Shown: positions 8,336-17,196 of the stretch, one piece after another
Layout: every line of letters begins with the position of its first letter
How positions within the stretch are numbered: position 1 is the first letter of the stretch
DNA from: LD21 sp963715785
GTDB taxonomy: Bacteria; Bacteroidota; Bacteroidia; Bacteroidales; VadinHA17
Assembly: GCA_963715785.1 (NCBI GenBank)
Contig: OY970276.1
Coordinates: forward strand, 3,348,001 to 3,412,000
Direction of reading: 5' to 3'
Length of the DNA: 64,000 nucleotides
Translations under genes and position numbers: made by a program
The notes under the pieces: generated by a model
The model's database searches: none
What the model saw: only the letters and a program-made list of their open reading frames with translations
What the model was told of the DNA's origin: nothing

Positions 8336-8884
8336 CTATTTTTTCTTTTTAGGTGAAAAGGATACAATCATTCTTTTACCTTCAAGCCTCGGAAGCTGTT
8401 CTACTTTCCCGAATTCCTCAAGGTCGTTGGCAAACCGCAATAACAGCACTTCTCCCTGTTCCTTGAAAAGAATCGATCTTCCTTTAAAAAATACATAAGC
8501 TCTTACCTTTGCACCCTCTTCAAGAAATCTCATGGCATGCTTGAGCTTGAAATTATAATCGTGGTCATCGGTATTTGGTCCGAACCTGATCTCTTTGACA
8601 ACCACCTTTGAAGCTTTGGCCTTGATCTCTTTCTGTTTCTTCTTCTGCTGGTAAAGAAATTTCTGATAATCAACAATTCTGCAGACTGGCGGGTCCGCAT
8701 TTGGAGATATTTCAACAAGGTCGAGTTCCATTGAATCTGCGAGCCTCAGAGCATCCTGGATACTCATCACATCAGCTTCTATTTCTTCACCTACTACTCT
8801 GACGATTTTGGCAGTGATTCTGTGGTTGATTTTGTGAGCCGGCTGGGTAACCCTTGCCGGGCTTCGCCTGATTGGTAAAGCTAT
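8336..8884 (-). CDS. infC: Translation initiation factor IF-3, probable ATA start
   Basis: IF-3 binds the 30S subunit and enforces start-codon fidelity. The C-terminal domain is clear (IRFGPNTDDHDYNFKLKHAM), as is the end of the N-terminal domain (LDLVEISPNADPPVCRIVDY). The first ATG/GTG in frame (8770/8767) would remove most of the N-terminal domain. Upstream codons encode family-like sequence (HKINHRITAKIVRVVGEEIE) back to an in-frame TAG. Between that TAG and the homologous region the only start-like codon with a ribosome-binding site is ATA at 8884-8882, eight bases after AGGAGG. infC is the classic gene with non-AUG starts (AUU in E. coli), used for autoregulation. The resulting protein is 182 residues. 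Confidence 0.93.
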   Translation of the reverse strand: MALPIRRSPARVTQPAHKINHRITAKIVRVVGEEIEADVMSIQDALRLADSMELDLVEISPNADPPVCRIVDYQKFLYQQKKKQKEIKAKASKVVVKEIRFGPNTDDHDYNFKLKHAMRFLEEGAKVRAYVFFKGRSILFKEQGEVLLLRFANDLEEFGKVEQLPRLEGKRMIVSFSPKKKK

Positions 8885-8890
8885 AGTTCT

Positions 8891-8898
8891 TTCCTCCT
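8891..8898 (-). promoter_or_regulatory. Strong Shine-Dalgarno that sets the infC start
   Basis: On the minus strand, TTAGGAGGAAAG precedes the proposed ATA start by eight bases. Such a full AGGAGG is rare in this window. It also overlaps the in-frame TAG that closes the reading frame upstream, so the start must lie between it and the conserved N-domain. Confidence 0.7.
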
Positions 8899-8931
8899 AA
8901 TTTTTATTAATACTCAAATTAACTATCGAAA

Positions 8932-10872
8932 TTAAACTGTAATTTCCTTCTTGATCTCAGAGTTGATAAAGTTCACAAATTCTTCTGTTTTCATGCTACC
9001 TTTATCGCCTTCACCCTGCTTCCTGACAGCAACTGTTCCGCTTTCAACCTCTTTTTCACCTATAATAAGAAGATACGGAATTCTCTTTAATTCATTATCC
9101 CTGATCTTCTTACCAATCTTTTCGCTCCTATCGTCAATTAGTGTGCAAATATCGGAATTATTTAGAATTTCCAAAACTTTTCCTGCATATTCATTGAATT
9201 TTTCACTTATCGGCAGAATGACTGCTTTTTCCGGAGCTAGCCAGAGAGGAAACTTTCCGGCAGTATTTTCGATTAATACCGCTATAAATCTTTCCATCGA
9301 TCCGAAAATAGTCCTGTGGATCATGACCGGGCGGTGTTTTTGGTTGTCGCTTCCATTATAAACCAGATCGAACCTCTCAGGCATATTGTAATCGACTTGT
9401 ATAGTACCGAGCTGCCATTTTCTGCCAATTGCGTCTTTTACCATAAAATCGAGCTTTGGTCCATAAAACGCTGCTTCACCTGTTACAATAGTTGTCTCAA
9501 GATTCCTCTCAGCAGCCACTTCAATAATATCACGCTCGGCTCTTATCCAATTCTCCTCAGATCCGATATATTTTTGTTTATTTTCGGGATCGCGAAGCGA
9601 AATCTGGGCAGTATAGTCATTGAAGTTAAGGATCTTAAATATATACAGAATAAGATCAATTATGTTTTTGAACTCATCTCTCATCTGATCCTCCCTGCAA
9701 AAATGATGGGCATCATCCTGGGTAAAGCTTCTTACCCTGGTCAGTCCGTGCAGTTCGCCGCTTTGCTCATACCTGTACACTGTTCCGAACTCCGCCATTC
9801 TGAGAGGCAGATCTTTATACGAATGTGGTGTGGCGTTATAGATCTCGCAATGATGAGGGCAGTTCATAGGCTTAAGCATAAACTGTTCTCCTTCCTGGGG
9901 AGTCGAGATAGGCTGAAATGAATCGGCACCGTACTTCTCAAAATGACCCGAAGTTTTGTACAGATTTACATTTCCGATATGCGGTGTTGTTACAATTTTA
10001 TATCCTCTTTTCCTTAATTCCTTTGTAAGAAAGGTGATTAGATTCTGCCTTATGTCTGAACCTCTCGGAAGCCATAACGGAAGACCCATTCCAACTTTTG
10101 GCGAGAATGTGAACAGCTCCAGCTCTTTGCCAATTCTTCTATGATCCCTTCTTTTTGCCTCTTCAAGGAAGACAAGATAATCATCGAGTAGTTTCTGTTT
10201 CGGGAATGTGATACCGTAAATTCTTGTTAGCATTTTCCGATTCTCATTTCCACGCCAGTATGCCCCGGCAACACTGAGAAGCTTAATTGCCTTTAACGGT
10301 TCAGTTGAGGGAAGATGAGGCCCTCTGCAGAGGTCGGTGAAATTTCCCTGTGTATAGAATGTGATTGTTCCGTCAGTAAGTTCACTTATGAGTTCTGTCT
10401 TATATTCATCGCCCTTTTTTGAAAAATAATCCAATGCCTCTTTTTTACTGACATCACTTCTTTTATAAGTGAGATTCATGGCTGCCAGCTCTTTCATCCT
10501 GTTCTCAATCGGCTGAAGATCAGCTTCTGTTATCACTCTTCCATCCCCCGGATCCACATCATAATAGAAACCGTTCTCAATGGCTGGGCCGATCCCGAAT
10601 TTCATTCCCGGGTACAAAGATTCCAGAGCCTCAGCCATAAGATGTGCCGATGAATGCCAGAATGCATGCTTGCCTTCAGCATCTTCCCACTTATGCAGCT
10701 TCAGCGATGCATCATTATTTATAGGTCTGGTCAGGTCCCAAACCTCACCATTCACTGTTGCAGCATAAACTTCCCTGGCAAGCCGGGGACTAATCTGTTC
10801 TGCTACTTCAAGACTGCTGATACCTTTGTTGTACTCTCTTGCAGATCCGTCAGGAAAAGTTATCTTTATCAT
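8932..10872 (-). CDS. thrS: Threonyl-tRNA synthetase
   Basis: A 646-residue class-II synthetase charging tRNA-Thr. Domains in order: TGS domain (about 1-60, MIKITFPDGSAREYNKG); editing/SAD domain with HSSAHLMAEAL; catalytic core with motif 2 (MLKPMNCPHHCEIYN, including the zinc-ligand Cys, and TRVRSFTQDDAHHFC) and motif 3 (RTIFGSMERFIAVLIEN); and the anticodon-binding domain (VILPISEKFNEYAGKV). Length is normal. First gene of the thrS-infC-rpmI-rplT operon. A TATCTTTG element (minus strand, 10906-10899) lies about 27 bases upstream of the start. Confidence 0.98.
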   Translation of the reverse strand: MIKITFPDGSAREYNKGISSLEVAEQISPRLAREVYAATVNGEVWDLTRPINNDASLKLHKWEDAEGKHAFWHSSAHLMAEALESLYPGMKFGIGPAIENGFYYDVDPGDGRVITEADLQPIENRMKELAAMNLTYKRSDVSKKEALDYFSKKGDEYKTELISELTDGTITFYTQGNFTDLCRGPHLPSTEPLKAIKLLSVAGAYWRGNENRKMLTRIYGITFPKQKLLDDYLVFLEEAKRRDHRRIGKELELFTFSPKVGMGLPLWLPRGSDIRQNLITFLTKELRKRGYKIVTTPHIGNVNLYKTSGHFEKYGADSFQPISTPQEGEQFMLKPMNCPHHCEIYNATPHSYKDLPLRMAEFGTVYRYEQSGELHGLTRVRSFTQDDAHHFCREDQMRDEFKNIIDLILYIFKILNFNDYTAQISLRDPENKQKYIGSEENWIRAERDIIEVAAERNLETTIVTGEAAFYGPKLDFMVKDAIGRKWQLGTIQVDYNMPERFDLVYNGSDNQKHRPVMIHRTIFGSMERFIAVLIENTAGKFPLWLAPEKAVILPISEKFNEYAGKVLEILNNSDICTLIDDRSEKIGKKIRDNELKRIPYLLIIGEKEVESGTVAVRKQGEGDKGSMKTEEFVNFINSEIKKEITV

Positions 10873-10898
10873 TCTGATCGCTTCTTTTTAATGGAGTG

Positions 10899-10906
10899 CA
10901 AAGATA
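10899..10906 (-). promoter_or_regulatory. TAnnTTTG -7 element upstream of thrS
   Basis: TATCTTTG on the minus strand, 26 bases before the thrS ATG at 10872. No TTG at the usual -33 spacing. Confidence 0.45.
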
Positions 10907-11036
10907 ATTATTATTTTTTAATTTATTTGTTTAAAAAAGTGAGCCATAGATGCATCCTTCGACCATTAACTTTGACTTTGCAGTATGGCAACACCAATTT
11001 TTGTACCTTATTCCTTAAATTTTAAAAACCGTAAAA

Positions 11037-11639
11037 ATGAAAAGATTAATCATCCTGTTCATCATGCTTCCGCTGATACTTATTTCCTGCGAGAAATCTC
11101 CACAGGCTTCATTCACTATTGATACCAATGATCCCGTTGTTGGTCAGGTTATAACGTTTATTAACAATTCCCAGAATGATGAGAAGTCTGAGTGGGACTT
11201 TGGTGATGGATTCATCTCGAATGAAAGAAACCCAACTCATATATTTACATCTACTGGTTCCTATGATGTTACCCTCACTTCCATCTCAAAAGGCGGTCAT
11301 TCCGATGAAGCCAGCCTTTCACTTAATGTACAGATACCTACGCTGCTTGAAGTTGAAGTTCGCGAATATTACAGTGAAGATTTAATTCCTGATGCCAGTA
11401 TAATTCTCTATCCCTCCCTGTCAGACTGGAATGCGCAGACGAATATGATTGTAGAAGGTATCACTGACGCAGATGGAGTGGCAGTGTTCTCAAACCTTGA
11501 TTCATATGTCTATTATGCCGACGTTTGGGAAGCAACACACGATAATTATACTCTGGCAAGTGAAGACGTGGGATTCATCACTACACCCGAAATAATTCCT
11601 CATAAGATAAACAGATTTGTCGCATGGGTCGACTGGTGA
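11037..11639 (+). CDS. PKD-domain lipoprotein
   Basis: A 200-residue predicted lipoprotein: hydrophobic signal followed by lipobox LILISC (Cys about residue 18). Residues about 25-100 form a PKD fold, with the signatures ITFINNS, EWDFGDGFISNERNPTHIF and YDVTLTSIS. The C-terminal half (LEVEVREYYSEDLIPDASI ... ITDADGVAVFSNL) looks like a small beta-sandwich of the carboxypeptidase-regulatory/CNA-B type. No enzyme domain. Probably a surface binding or adhesion module; function unknown. Transcribed divergently from thrS, with a TAACTTTG element at 10967-10974 as a possible promoter. Confidence 0.82.
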   Translation: MKRLIILFIMLPLILISCEKSPQASFTIDTNDPVVGQVITFINNSQNDEKSEWDFGDGFISNERNPTHIFTSTGSYDVTLTSISKGGHSDEASLSLNVQIPTLLEVEVREYYSEDLIPDASIILYPSLSDWNAQTNMIVEGITDADGVAVFSNLDSYVYYADVWEATHDNYTLASEDVGFITTPEIIPHKINRFVAWVDW

Positions 11640-11674
11640 CACATTCCAAAGGAATTACCAGCGGGAAAAGGGAA

Positions 11675-11782
11675 ATGATTGTTAAAAAATTCGGTAGAAA
11701 AGCATCCGATAAAATTCAACCTTCATATAATTCAGGAACGGATAACTGGCAGGAGCTTTATAACAGAAGCGTGGGGAAATAA
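11675..11782 (+). CDS. Candidate small ORF, 35 codons
   Basis: ATG at 11675 with a purine-rich AAAAGGGAA just upstream encodes a 35-residue basic peptide (MIVKKFGRKASDKIQPSYNS ... ending NRSVGK). I recognise no family. It lies alone between the PKD lipoprotein and the broken hydrolase, in a stretch that otherwise shows nothing. It could equally be chance or a remnant of a larger gene. Confidence 0.2.
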   Translation: MIVKKFGRKASDKIQPSYNSGTDNWQELYNRSVGK

Positions 11783-11829
11783 GACCTTTTTGTGACTGGA
11801 GCTATAGGCTAAGGTTTTTTTAAATGATC

Positions 11830-12522
11830 CTATCTTCCCAGGACATTTATAAGTTCATTTTTGATTATTCCTGTCCAGACCGCATACCCTTTTTCGGTGA
11901 GATGCAGGCTGATCAGCCCTGAATAAATCGTCTATGGGTATGCCTTTTTCATTCAGAAAAGCAAAATCAGTGTCAATGAAATATGTATTTTTCTGTTTTT
12001 CACAGATTGCTTTTATGAGATTATTTGCTTTTTGAATTTCAGGCCAGACCTTCCAGCGTGACGCAGTAGGAGTGACTTCAATCCAGAATACCGGTGTTGA
12101 TGGATGCAAATTTGCGAAAAGTCGTCAAAACATTTCTGAATAATGCCGCAACCTCTTCAGGTGATTTGTCATTTTCAGATCCTGTAATATCATTTGCAAC
12201 AAATAAAACCAGCGCTTTGCATGGATGACTGATCAAAAATGCGTTTGGCATACACTGCAAAATCGCTCAGTTTTGCTCCTCCATAACCTCTCTGGATAAT
12301 ATGATATGGAGCCATGTCATTTTCAAGTGTGCTCCATAATCTGATGCTTGAGCTTCCTGCGAACAGAATGGCATCATCGGGATATTTAACAGTTTTGTCA
12401 AGTTGTTCAAAATTCCGGATATCGTTTTCCCATGACAGTACTTCCGGAAGATTCCTGTATTTGCTTACCGGAGAACAGGAGAGAAGTATCAATGAGATCA
12501 GTAATAGAATATACCTGCGCAT
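11830..12522 (-). pseudogene. SGNH/GDSL-type lipase or esterase lipoprotein, frameshifted
   Basis: Three overlapping frames together encode one SGNH hydrolase. The N-terminus (ATG at 12522) gives a lipoprotein signal (LLISLILLSC) and block I LFAGSSSIRLW with the nucleophile Ser, then RGYGGAKLSDF. The next frame carries block III VANDITGSENDKSPEEV. The next carries FWIEVTPTASRW. The last gives block V, LHLTEKGYAVW, with the catalytic His, ending at TAG 11832-11830. At least three single-base shifts occur in under 700 bp with otherwise perfect family sequence, so these may be sequence errors rather than decay. The reconstructed protein would be about 230 residues. Confidence 0.75.
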
Positions 12523-12647
12523 GATTGCCCGATTTAAGTTCGATCAAAAATACGATTTAATTGTTTAATAATATCAATTGGCTGTACGCGGAAAGTGCCC
12601 TTATTTAACTTTCCGGGTTTTATAATGGTATTTTACAAAAAAAAAGT

Positions 12648-12655
12648 TAGGTTTG
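12648..12655 (+). promoter_or_regulatory. TAnnTTTG -7 element upstream of the permease
   Basis: TAGGTTTG fits the Bacteroidota -7 consensus 39 bases before the permease ATG. The -33 position carries TGG instead of TTG. Confidence 0.4.
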
Positions 12656-12694
12656 TAGTAATTAAACTTAATTTAGAACTTTCAAACGAACCAA

Positions 12695-14291
12695 ATGTCA
12701 AAAAGCCGGTTATTTTTAACAAAGCCACTTCCTCAGCTATTCAGTGAATCTAAGGAATCGGGTGGCCTGAAGAGATCCCTTACAGCACTGAATCTTACAA
12801 CATTAGGAATCGGAGCTATAATCGGAGCCGGTATTTTTGTTCTGTACAGGTCAGGCTGCAGCTCAATATGCTGGTCCGGCTATTGTTTTATCTTTTATTA
12901 TTTCAGGATTAGCCTGCGGGTTTGCCGGACTTTGTTATGCTGAATTTGCATCTATGATACCTATTGCCGGAAGCGCCTATACCTATTCGTATGCTACTCT
13001 TGGTGAATTTCTGGCCTGGATAATCGGATGGGATCTGATCCTTGAATATCTTTTCGCGGCATCAACTGTCGCTGTCGGCTGGTCAGGCTATGTGGTGAGT
13101 TTCCTGAAAGACCTGCATATCTTTATTCCTCCGCAATATACCGGTGCGGTCGGGACAGTTTTGGTTAATGTTCCTGATATGGGCTGGAAGCCATTATCTG
13201 AAGCTTTCGCGAACACACTGGCTGCATCAGGTGTTCACGTGGATTCATTAGCCCATGTAACATGCGTTATGAATATTCCGGCCATGTTCATCGTAGCCCT
13301 GCTTACAACCCTTCTTGTTATCGGCATCAGAGAGTCGGCCAACTTTAATAATATTATGGTTATAACCAAAGTATCGGTTATTATTCTGTTCATCGCCATC
13401 GGTTTCATGTTTGTGAAATCAGTTAACTGGCATCCTTTTATTCCCGCTAATAAAGTTGAATCTGCTCCAATATCTCAATACGGGTCATTGTGGGGCTGGC
13501 TGAAAGCCTACAGTCATGAATTTGGCAAATTTGGCATCAGCGGAGTACTGAGAGGCGCCGGAGTTATCTTCTTTGCATATATAGGATTTGATGCGGTTTC
13601 CACAGCAGCTCAGGAGGCAAAAAATCCACAGCGCGACATGCCTATAGGTATTCTCGGTTCGCTGGGTATTTCAACTGTCTTATACATTCTCGTGGCAATT
13701 GTACTCACAGGTATTGTCAGTTACACAACTTTAAATGTTGCTGATCCGGTTGCAGTAGGTGTCGATGCGATGGGCAAAGGCATGTTCTGGCTAAGGCCTA
13801 TTGTAAAGATCGCAGCCATTGCCGGATTAAGCTCGGTTATCCTGGTCATGCTTCTGGGACAGCCCAGAATTTTCTATTCAATGTCAAAGGACGGATTGCT
13901 GCCTCCGGTATTTTCAAAGGTTCATCCGAGGTTTAAAACTCCATATATCAGCACCATTATTACAGGAAGCGTTGCAATGATTATTGCTGGTGTTCTTCCG
14001 ATAAGCATCCTGGGGGAGCTGGTTTCGATCGGTACTCTTCTGGCCTTTATTATCGTTTGCATAAGCGTTCTGGTACTAAGGAAATCGAAACCCGATATTG
14101 AACGTCCGTTCAGAACACCATGGGTTCCGCTGGTACCAATTCTTGGAGCATCAATTTGTTTTCTGCAGATGGCGTCATTACCACTCGATACCTGGTTAAG
14201 ACTTATTATCTGGATGGCTATAGGATTTGTGATCTATTTCTTCTATGGAATTAAACATAGTAAGATAAGACAATCTACGCCAAAGGAATAA
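12695..14291 (+). pseudogene. APC-superfamily amino-acid permease, one frameshift
   Basis: A cationic amino-acid transporter-like permease with about 12-14 membrane segments. The first frame begins MSKSRLFLTKPLPQLF and carries the signature GIGAIIGAGIFVL. The second continues with the matching GQAAAQYAGPAIVLSF and runs intact to the end. The break is a single extra T near 12844 (GTTCTG-T-ACAGGT); removing it restores an unbroken protein of about 531 residues. Later landmarks are FAYIGFDAVSTAAQEAKNPQ and RIFYSMSKDGLLP, typical of the CAT/YfnA branch. Single gene, probably functional in the organism. Confidence 0.85.
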
Positions 14292-14320
14292 TGGCTGATA
14301 TGGTATAATTAATCAGATCA

Positions 14321-15634
14321 CTAATTAAAAAGATGTTTACTGAGCAGTCTTAATGCTTCAATCTTATTGGATGTGTCAATAAGGAGTGAGAGACTGTTAG
14401 GACTTCCTCCGTATGATATCATTTTCAGAGGGATGGTATTCAGGGCTTCAAATATTTCAGGCGCTGAACCGGTCCTTTCTGTCCTGAAATCACCCACAAC
14501 ACAGATTATTGTCTGATTTTCTTCAACTTCCACCGTTCCGAGTTCTTTAAGATCCTTTGCAATCTGCTTAATAAATTCGGGGTTATCAATTGTTATTGAA
14601 ACAGCAACCTCTGACGTTGTTATCATATCAATCGGCGTCCTGTAGGCTTCAAAAATCTCAAAAACCTTGCGCAGGAAGCCATAAGCCATAAGCATCCTGT
14701 CGGATCTTATCCTTAATACCGAAATCCCATCCTTTGCTGCGACAGCTTTATAATCCTGCAGTACCGACGAAGAGGTTATCAGAGTTCCTATATCTTCTGG
14801 TTCCATTGTATTCTTAAGCCTGACAGGAATATTTTTTTCACGGGCAGGATTGACACTTGAAGGATGCAGAATTTTAGCACCGAAATAGGCAAGTTCAGCC
14901 GCTTCATCGAAAGACAATTCCCTGATAACCTTGGTATTTTCTACAAAACGGGGATCATTATTATGAAATCCGTTAATATCCGTCCAGATCTGAATTTCAG
15001 AGGCTTTTACAGCGGCTCCTATCAGAGAAGCAGTAAAATCGCTTCCTCCTCGTTTGAGATTATCGATCTCTCCATAAGCGTTCCTGCAAATAAAGCCCTG
15101 TGTAATGATAATCTTTTCTGCTGTATGGTTTTTCAGTTCCCTTTCAATATTTTCTTCAATATAGAATGCGTCGGGTTCTCCGTCCTTATCGATACGCATA
15201 AAGCTAAGTGCCGGTAAAAGGACCGATTTGATATTCCTTTCCTGGAGCAGAAGATTAAATAATGACGTGGATATCAAGTTCTCCCTGAGCAAGGATTGCT
15301 TTTTCCTGAGCTTAGTAAAAACTCTCAGCGTAAAATTCCGGATATATTCAAAATGGGAATCGATCAGATCGTGTCCCGATGTTCTGAAGTTCTCAGTCGC
15401 AAAAAGCTCGTCAACAACCTGATGATATTTTGATCTTAATTCGTTATTTCTTAAGGATGCTTCATTGATATTGTCGGCATAAAGAAGATTAGCAATTTCG
15501 ACCAGGCTGTTAGTAGTTCCGGCCATTGCCGATAATACTACGATTTTTCTCTCATCGCTGCTTATCAGTGGTATCAGCGCTTTCATTCTGTCGGGGTTTC
15601 CCACTGAGGTTCCCCCGAATTTCATGATTTTCAT
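14321..15634 (-). CDS. lysC: Aspartate kinase, monofunctional
   Basis: A 437-residue aspartokinase that phosphorylates aspartate in the first step to lysine, threonine and methionine. N-terminal kinase motif KFGGTSVGNPDRM (about 4-16), RGGSDFTASLIGAAV in the catalytic core, WTDINGF, and two C-terminal ACT regions (about residues 300-437, including TTSEVAVSITID and ICVVGDFR) that normally bind lysine for feedback inhibition. Homoserine dehydrogenase is absent, so it is the monofunctional LysC type. A hairpin followed by nine T residues lies just before the start (see separate entry). Confidence 0.95.
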   Translation of the reverse strand: MKIMKFGGTSVGNPDRMKALIPLISSDERKIVVLSAMAGTTNSLVEIANLLYADNINEASLRNNELRSKYHQVVDELFATENFRTSGHDLIDSHFEYIRNFTLRVFTKLRKKQSLLRENLISTSLFNLLLQERNIKSVLLPALSFMRIDKDGEPDAFYIEENIERELKNHTAEKIIITQGFICRNAYGEIDNLKRGGSDFTASLIGAAVKASEIQIWTDINGFHNNDPRFVENTKVIRELSFDEAAELAYFGAKILHPSSVNPAREKNIPVRLKNTMEPEDIGTLITSSSVLQDYKAVAAKDGISVLRIRSDRMLMAYGFLRKVFEIFEAYRTPIDMITTSEVAVSITIDNPEFIKQIAKDLKELGTVEVEENQTIICVVGDFRTERTGSAPEIFEALNTIPLKMISYGGSPNSLSLLIDTSNKIEALRLLSKHLFN

Positions 15635-15648
15635 AGACTATTATTATT

Positions 15649-15717
15649 AAAAAAAAAGCCCGCATCTTTCTGCAGGTCAGTATTTCCTTTATTGCTTAAA
15701 ATATCCGCGCAAAGATA
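15649..15717 (-). promoter_or_regulatory. Possible promoter plus attenuator-like leader of lysC
   Basis: On the minus strand a -7 match TATCTTTG (15717-15710) is followed about 34 bases later by a 6-bp hairpin, CCTGCA (15676-15671) with TGCGGG (15664-15659), and a run of nine T (15657-15649). The lysC ATG comes 14 bases after the T-run. A terminator-like structure between promoter and gene suggests transcription attenuation. No lysine riboswitch is recognisable; the leader is too short. Confidence 0.4.
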
Positions 15718-15888
15718 ATAAAGACCTGTCAGACCCGGATAACCGGAATGCCTTAAATATCTTTTTATCTGTTTGTTCATACTGTGGAATCACGGAGCAA
15801 AAATATACTTTTAATTAATAATGATTATTCAATTGGTATATTTTTTGTTAACAAATTCATTTTGGGTTATTTTAAATACAGGCACAAA

Positions 15889-16293
15889 ATGAAGAAAATA
15901 GTTTTTGTCATCCTGGTTATCCTGACTGCATTCCAGACAGTCGGGTTCAGCCAGACAAAAAAGGACAGGAGAGAAATGAAATCTGACACAATTGCTGCAG
16001 ATAGTCTGGAACACCGATTAATAATTCTTGATCCGGCGTTTGAAAGCTGGTTTGCGACTCAGCCGGATAAAAATTTCTATTCAAATAGTTATTATGCTCA
16101 GCGGAATCAGCTCTTTGTTCAGGAGTGGAATCGCAGGTACATGACATCAAACAATAAAGATCTATATGATAACTATATAGAGTATGATCCCAAAATCGAT
16201 TACGGGATAGATATTAATTACAAACTTTATTATTACTTCAAGTACTTCGAGCATAAGTATCATTTGAAGCTTCTGGGTTTCGACCAGGAATAG
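15889..16293 (+). CDS. DUF6146-like small secreted protein
   Basis: Starting at ATG 15889 gives a 134-residue protein with a signal peptide (MKKIVFVILVILTAFQTVGF ending in SQ). The longer in-frame extension upstream lacks one. Mature features are ILDPAFESWFATQP, a QLFVQEWNRRY segment and the C-terminal DYGIDINYKLYYYFKYFEHKY. This tryptophan/tyrosine-rich pattern resembles the Bacteroidota DUF6146 family as I recall it; the function is unknown. Divergent from lysC, upstream of the tRNA-Leu cluster. Confidence 0.75.
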   Translation: MKKIVFVILVILTAFQTVGFSQTKKDRREMKSDTIAADSLEHRLIILDPAFESWFATQPDKNFYSNSYYAQRNQLFVQEWNRRYMTSNNKDLYDNYIEYDPKIDYGIDINYKLYYYFKYFEHKYHLKLLGFDQE

Positions 16294-16433
16294 CCTGGTT
16301 GAGAAATAAATAAAAAGGAGTTACAGAAGGCACGTCTGTCATATAGAATTTTTATGCAATAGAAAGTTCTGCAAGAGGGGAAACGGCTGTATGAGATTTT
16401 TGAATCTTTTTTCTTATATTTCATTTTTATTTA

Positions 16434-16441
16434 TATTTTTG
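16434..16441 (+). promoter_or_regulatory. TAnnTTTG -7 element for the tRNA-Leu cluster
   Basis: TATTTTTG, 24 bases before the first tRNA. No clear -33 TTG. Confidence 0.45.
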
Positions 16442-16465
16442 CACCCGCTGTGAACAAATGTGTTC

Positions 16466-16549
16466 GCCCAGATGGCGAAATTGGTAGACGCGCTAGTTTC
16501 AGGGACTAGTGTCAGTAATGATGTGCAGGTTCGAGTCCTGTTCTGGGCA
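16466..16549 (+). tRNA. tRNA-Leu (anticodon CAG)
   Basis: An 84-nt class-II tRNA. Acceptor stem GCCCAGA/TCTGGGC with discriminator A; D-arm with TGGTAGACGCG; anticodon stem CTAGT/ACTAG; loop TTCAGGG with CAG at 16500-16502; long variable arm; T-arm GGTTCGAGTCC. CCA is not encoded. Confidence 0.96.
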
Positions 16550-16692
16550 CAAGAAACGGCGCGGCGGCTTAAGGGCACAACGGCTCAACGGCAGAAAGCG
16601 TAGAAGTTCTTTTTAAAGTTAAAATTAAATTACCAGGGTTTATAAGCCATTGTGCCTTTGCGCCTCTGCGCCTTTAAGCCTTTAGTTCTCCC

Positions 16693-16776
16693 GCCCAGAT
16701 GGTGAAATTGGTAGACACGCCAGCTTGAGGGGCTGGTGCTCGCAAGGGTGTGCAAGTTCGAGTCTTGTTCTGGGCA
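16693..16776 (+). tRNA. tRNA-Leu (anticodon GAG), copy 1
   Basis: Same acceptor stem GCCCAGA/TCTGGGC as the CAG isoacceptor; anticodon stem CCAGC/GCTGG; loop TTGAGGG with GAG at 16727-16729; long variable arm GTGCTCGCAAGGGTGT; T-arm AGTTCGAGTCT. No CCA encoded. Confidence 0.96.
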
Positions 16777-16919
16777 CAAGAAACGGAGCGGCGGCTTAAG
16801 GGCACAACGGCTCAAAGGCAGAAAGCGTAGAAGTTCTTTTTAAAGTTAAAATTAAATTACCAGGGTTTATAAGCCATTGTGCCTTTGCGCCTCTGCGCCT
16901 TTAAGCCTTTAGTTCTCCC

Positions 16920-17003
16920 GCCCAGATGGTGAAATTGGTAGACACGCCAGCTTGAGGGGCTGGTGCTCGCAAGGGTGTGCAAGTTCGAGTCTTGTTCTGG
17001 GCA
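16920..17003 (+). tRNA. tRNA-Leu (anticodon GAG), copy 2
   Basis: Base-for-base duplicate of the preceding tRNA at a 227-bp offset, anticodon at 16954-16956. Confidence 0.96.
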
Positions 17004-17196
17004 CAAGAAACGGCGCGGCGGCTTAAGGGCACAACGGCTCAAAGGCAGAAAGCGTAGAAGTTCTTTTTAAAGTTAAAATTAAATTACCAGGGTTTATAAG
17101 CCATTGTGCCTTTGCGCCTCTGCGCCTTTAAGCCTTTAGTTTATTTCAACAGCTATTCAGAATTAGCATAAATGTAATTAGCTGTAATGAAAATAT

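Larger units (their letters stand above)
16550..17141. repeat. Three-copy tandem spacer repeat interleaved with tRNA-Leu genes
   Basis: The unit is 227 bp: a 143-bp spacer plus an 84-bp tRNA. Spacer copies are 16550-16692, 16777-16919 and 17004-17141, nearly identical (first copy GGCGCGG and CAACGG, later GGAGCGG and CAAAGG). Each spacer begins AAGAAACGG, contains GGCTTAAGGGCACAACGGCT, and ends with an oppositely oriented CCTTTGCGCCTCTGCGCC stretch, so it is an imperfect inverted repeat. Apparent minus-strand frames crossing these copies merely reflect the repeat. Confidence 0.9.

Noticed and set aside
9316..9921. 201-codon plus-strand frame inside thrS
   Set aside because: Antisense shadow of a highly conserved synthetase; no start site or family features.
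15631..15780. 49-codon frame overlapping the lysC start as a certain gene
   Set aside because: No family resemblance, and it contains the -7 promoter match and hairpin; kept only as part of the leader observation.
16630..17042. Two near-identical 61-codon minus-strand reading frames
   Set aside because: They run through the tRNA-Leu genes and their duplicated spacers; their similarity only reflects the 227-bp duplication.
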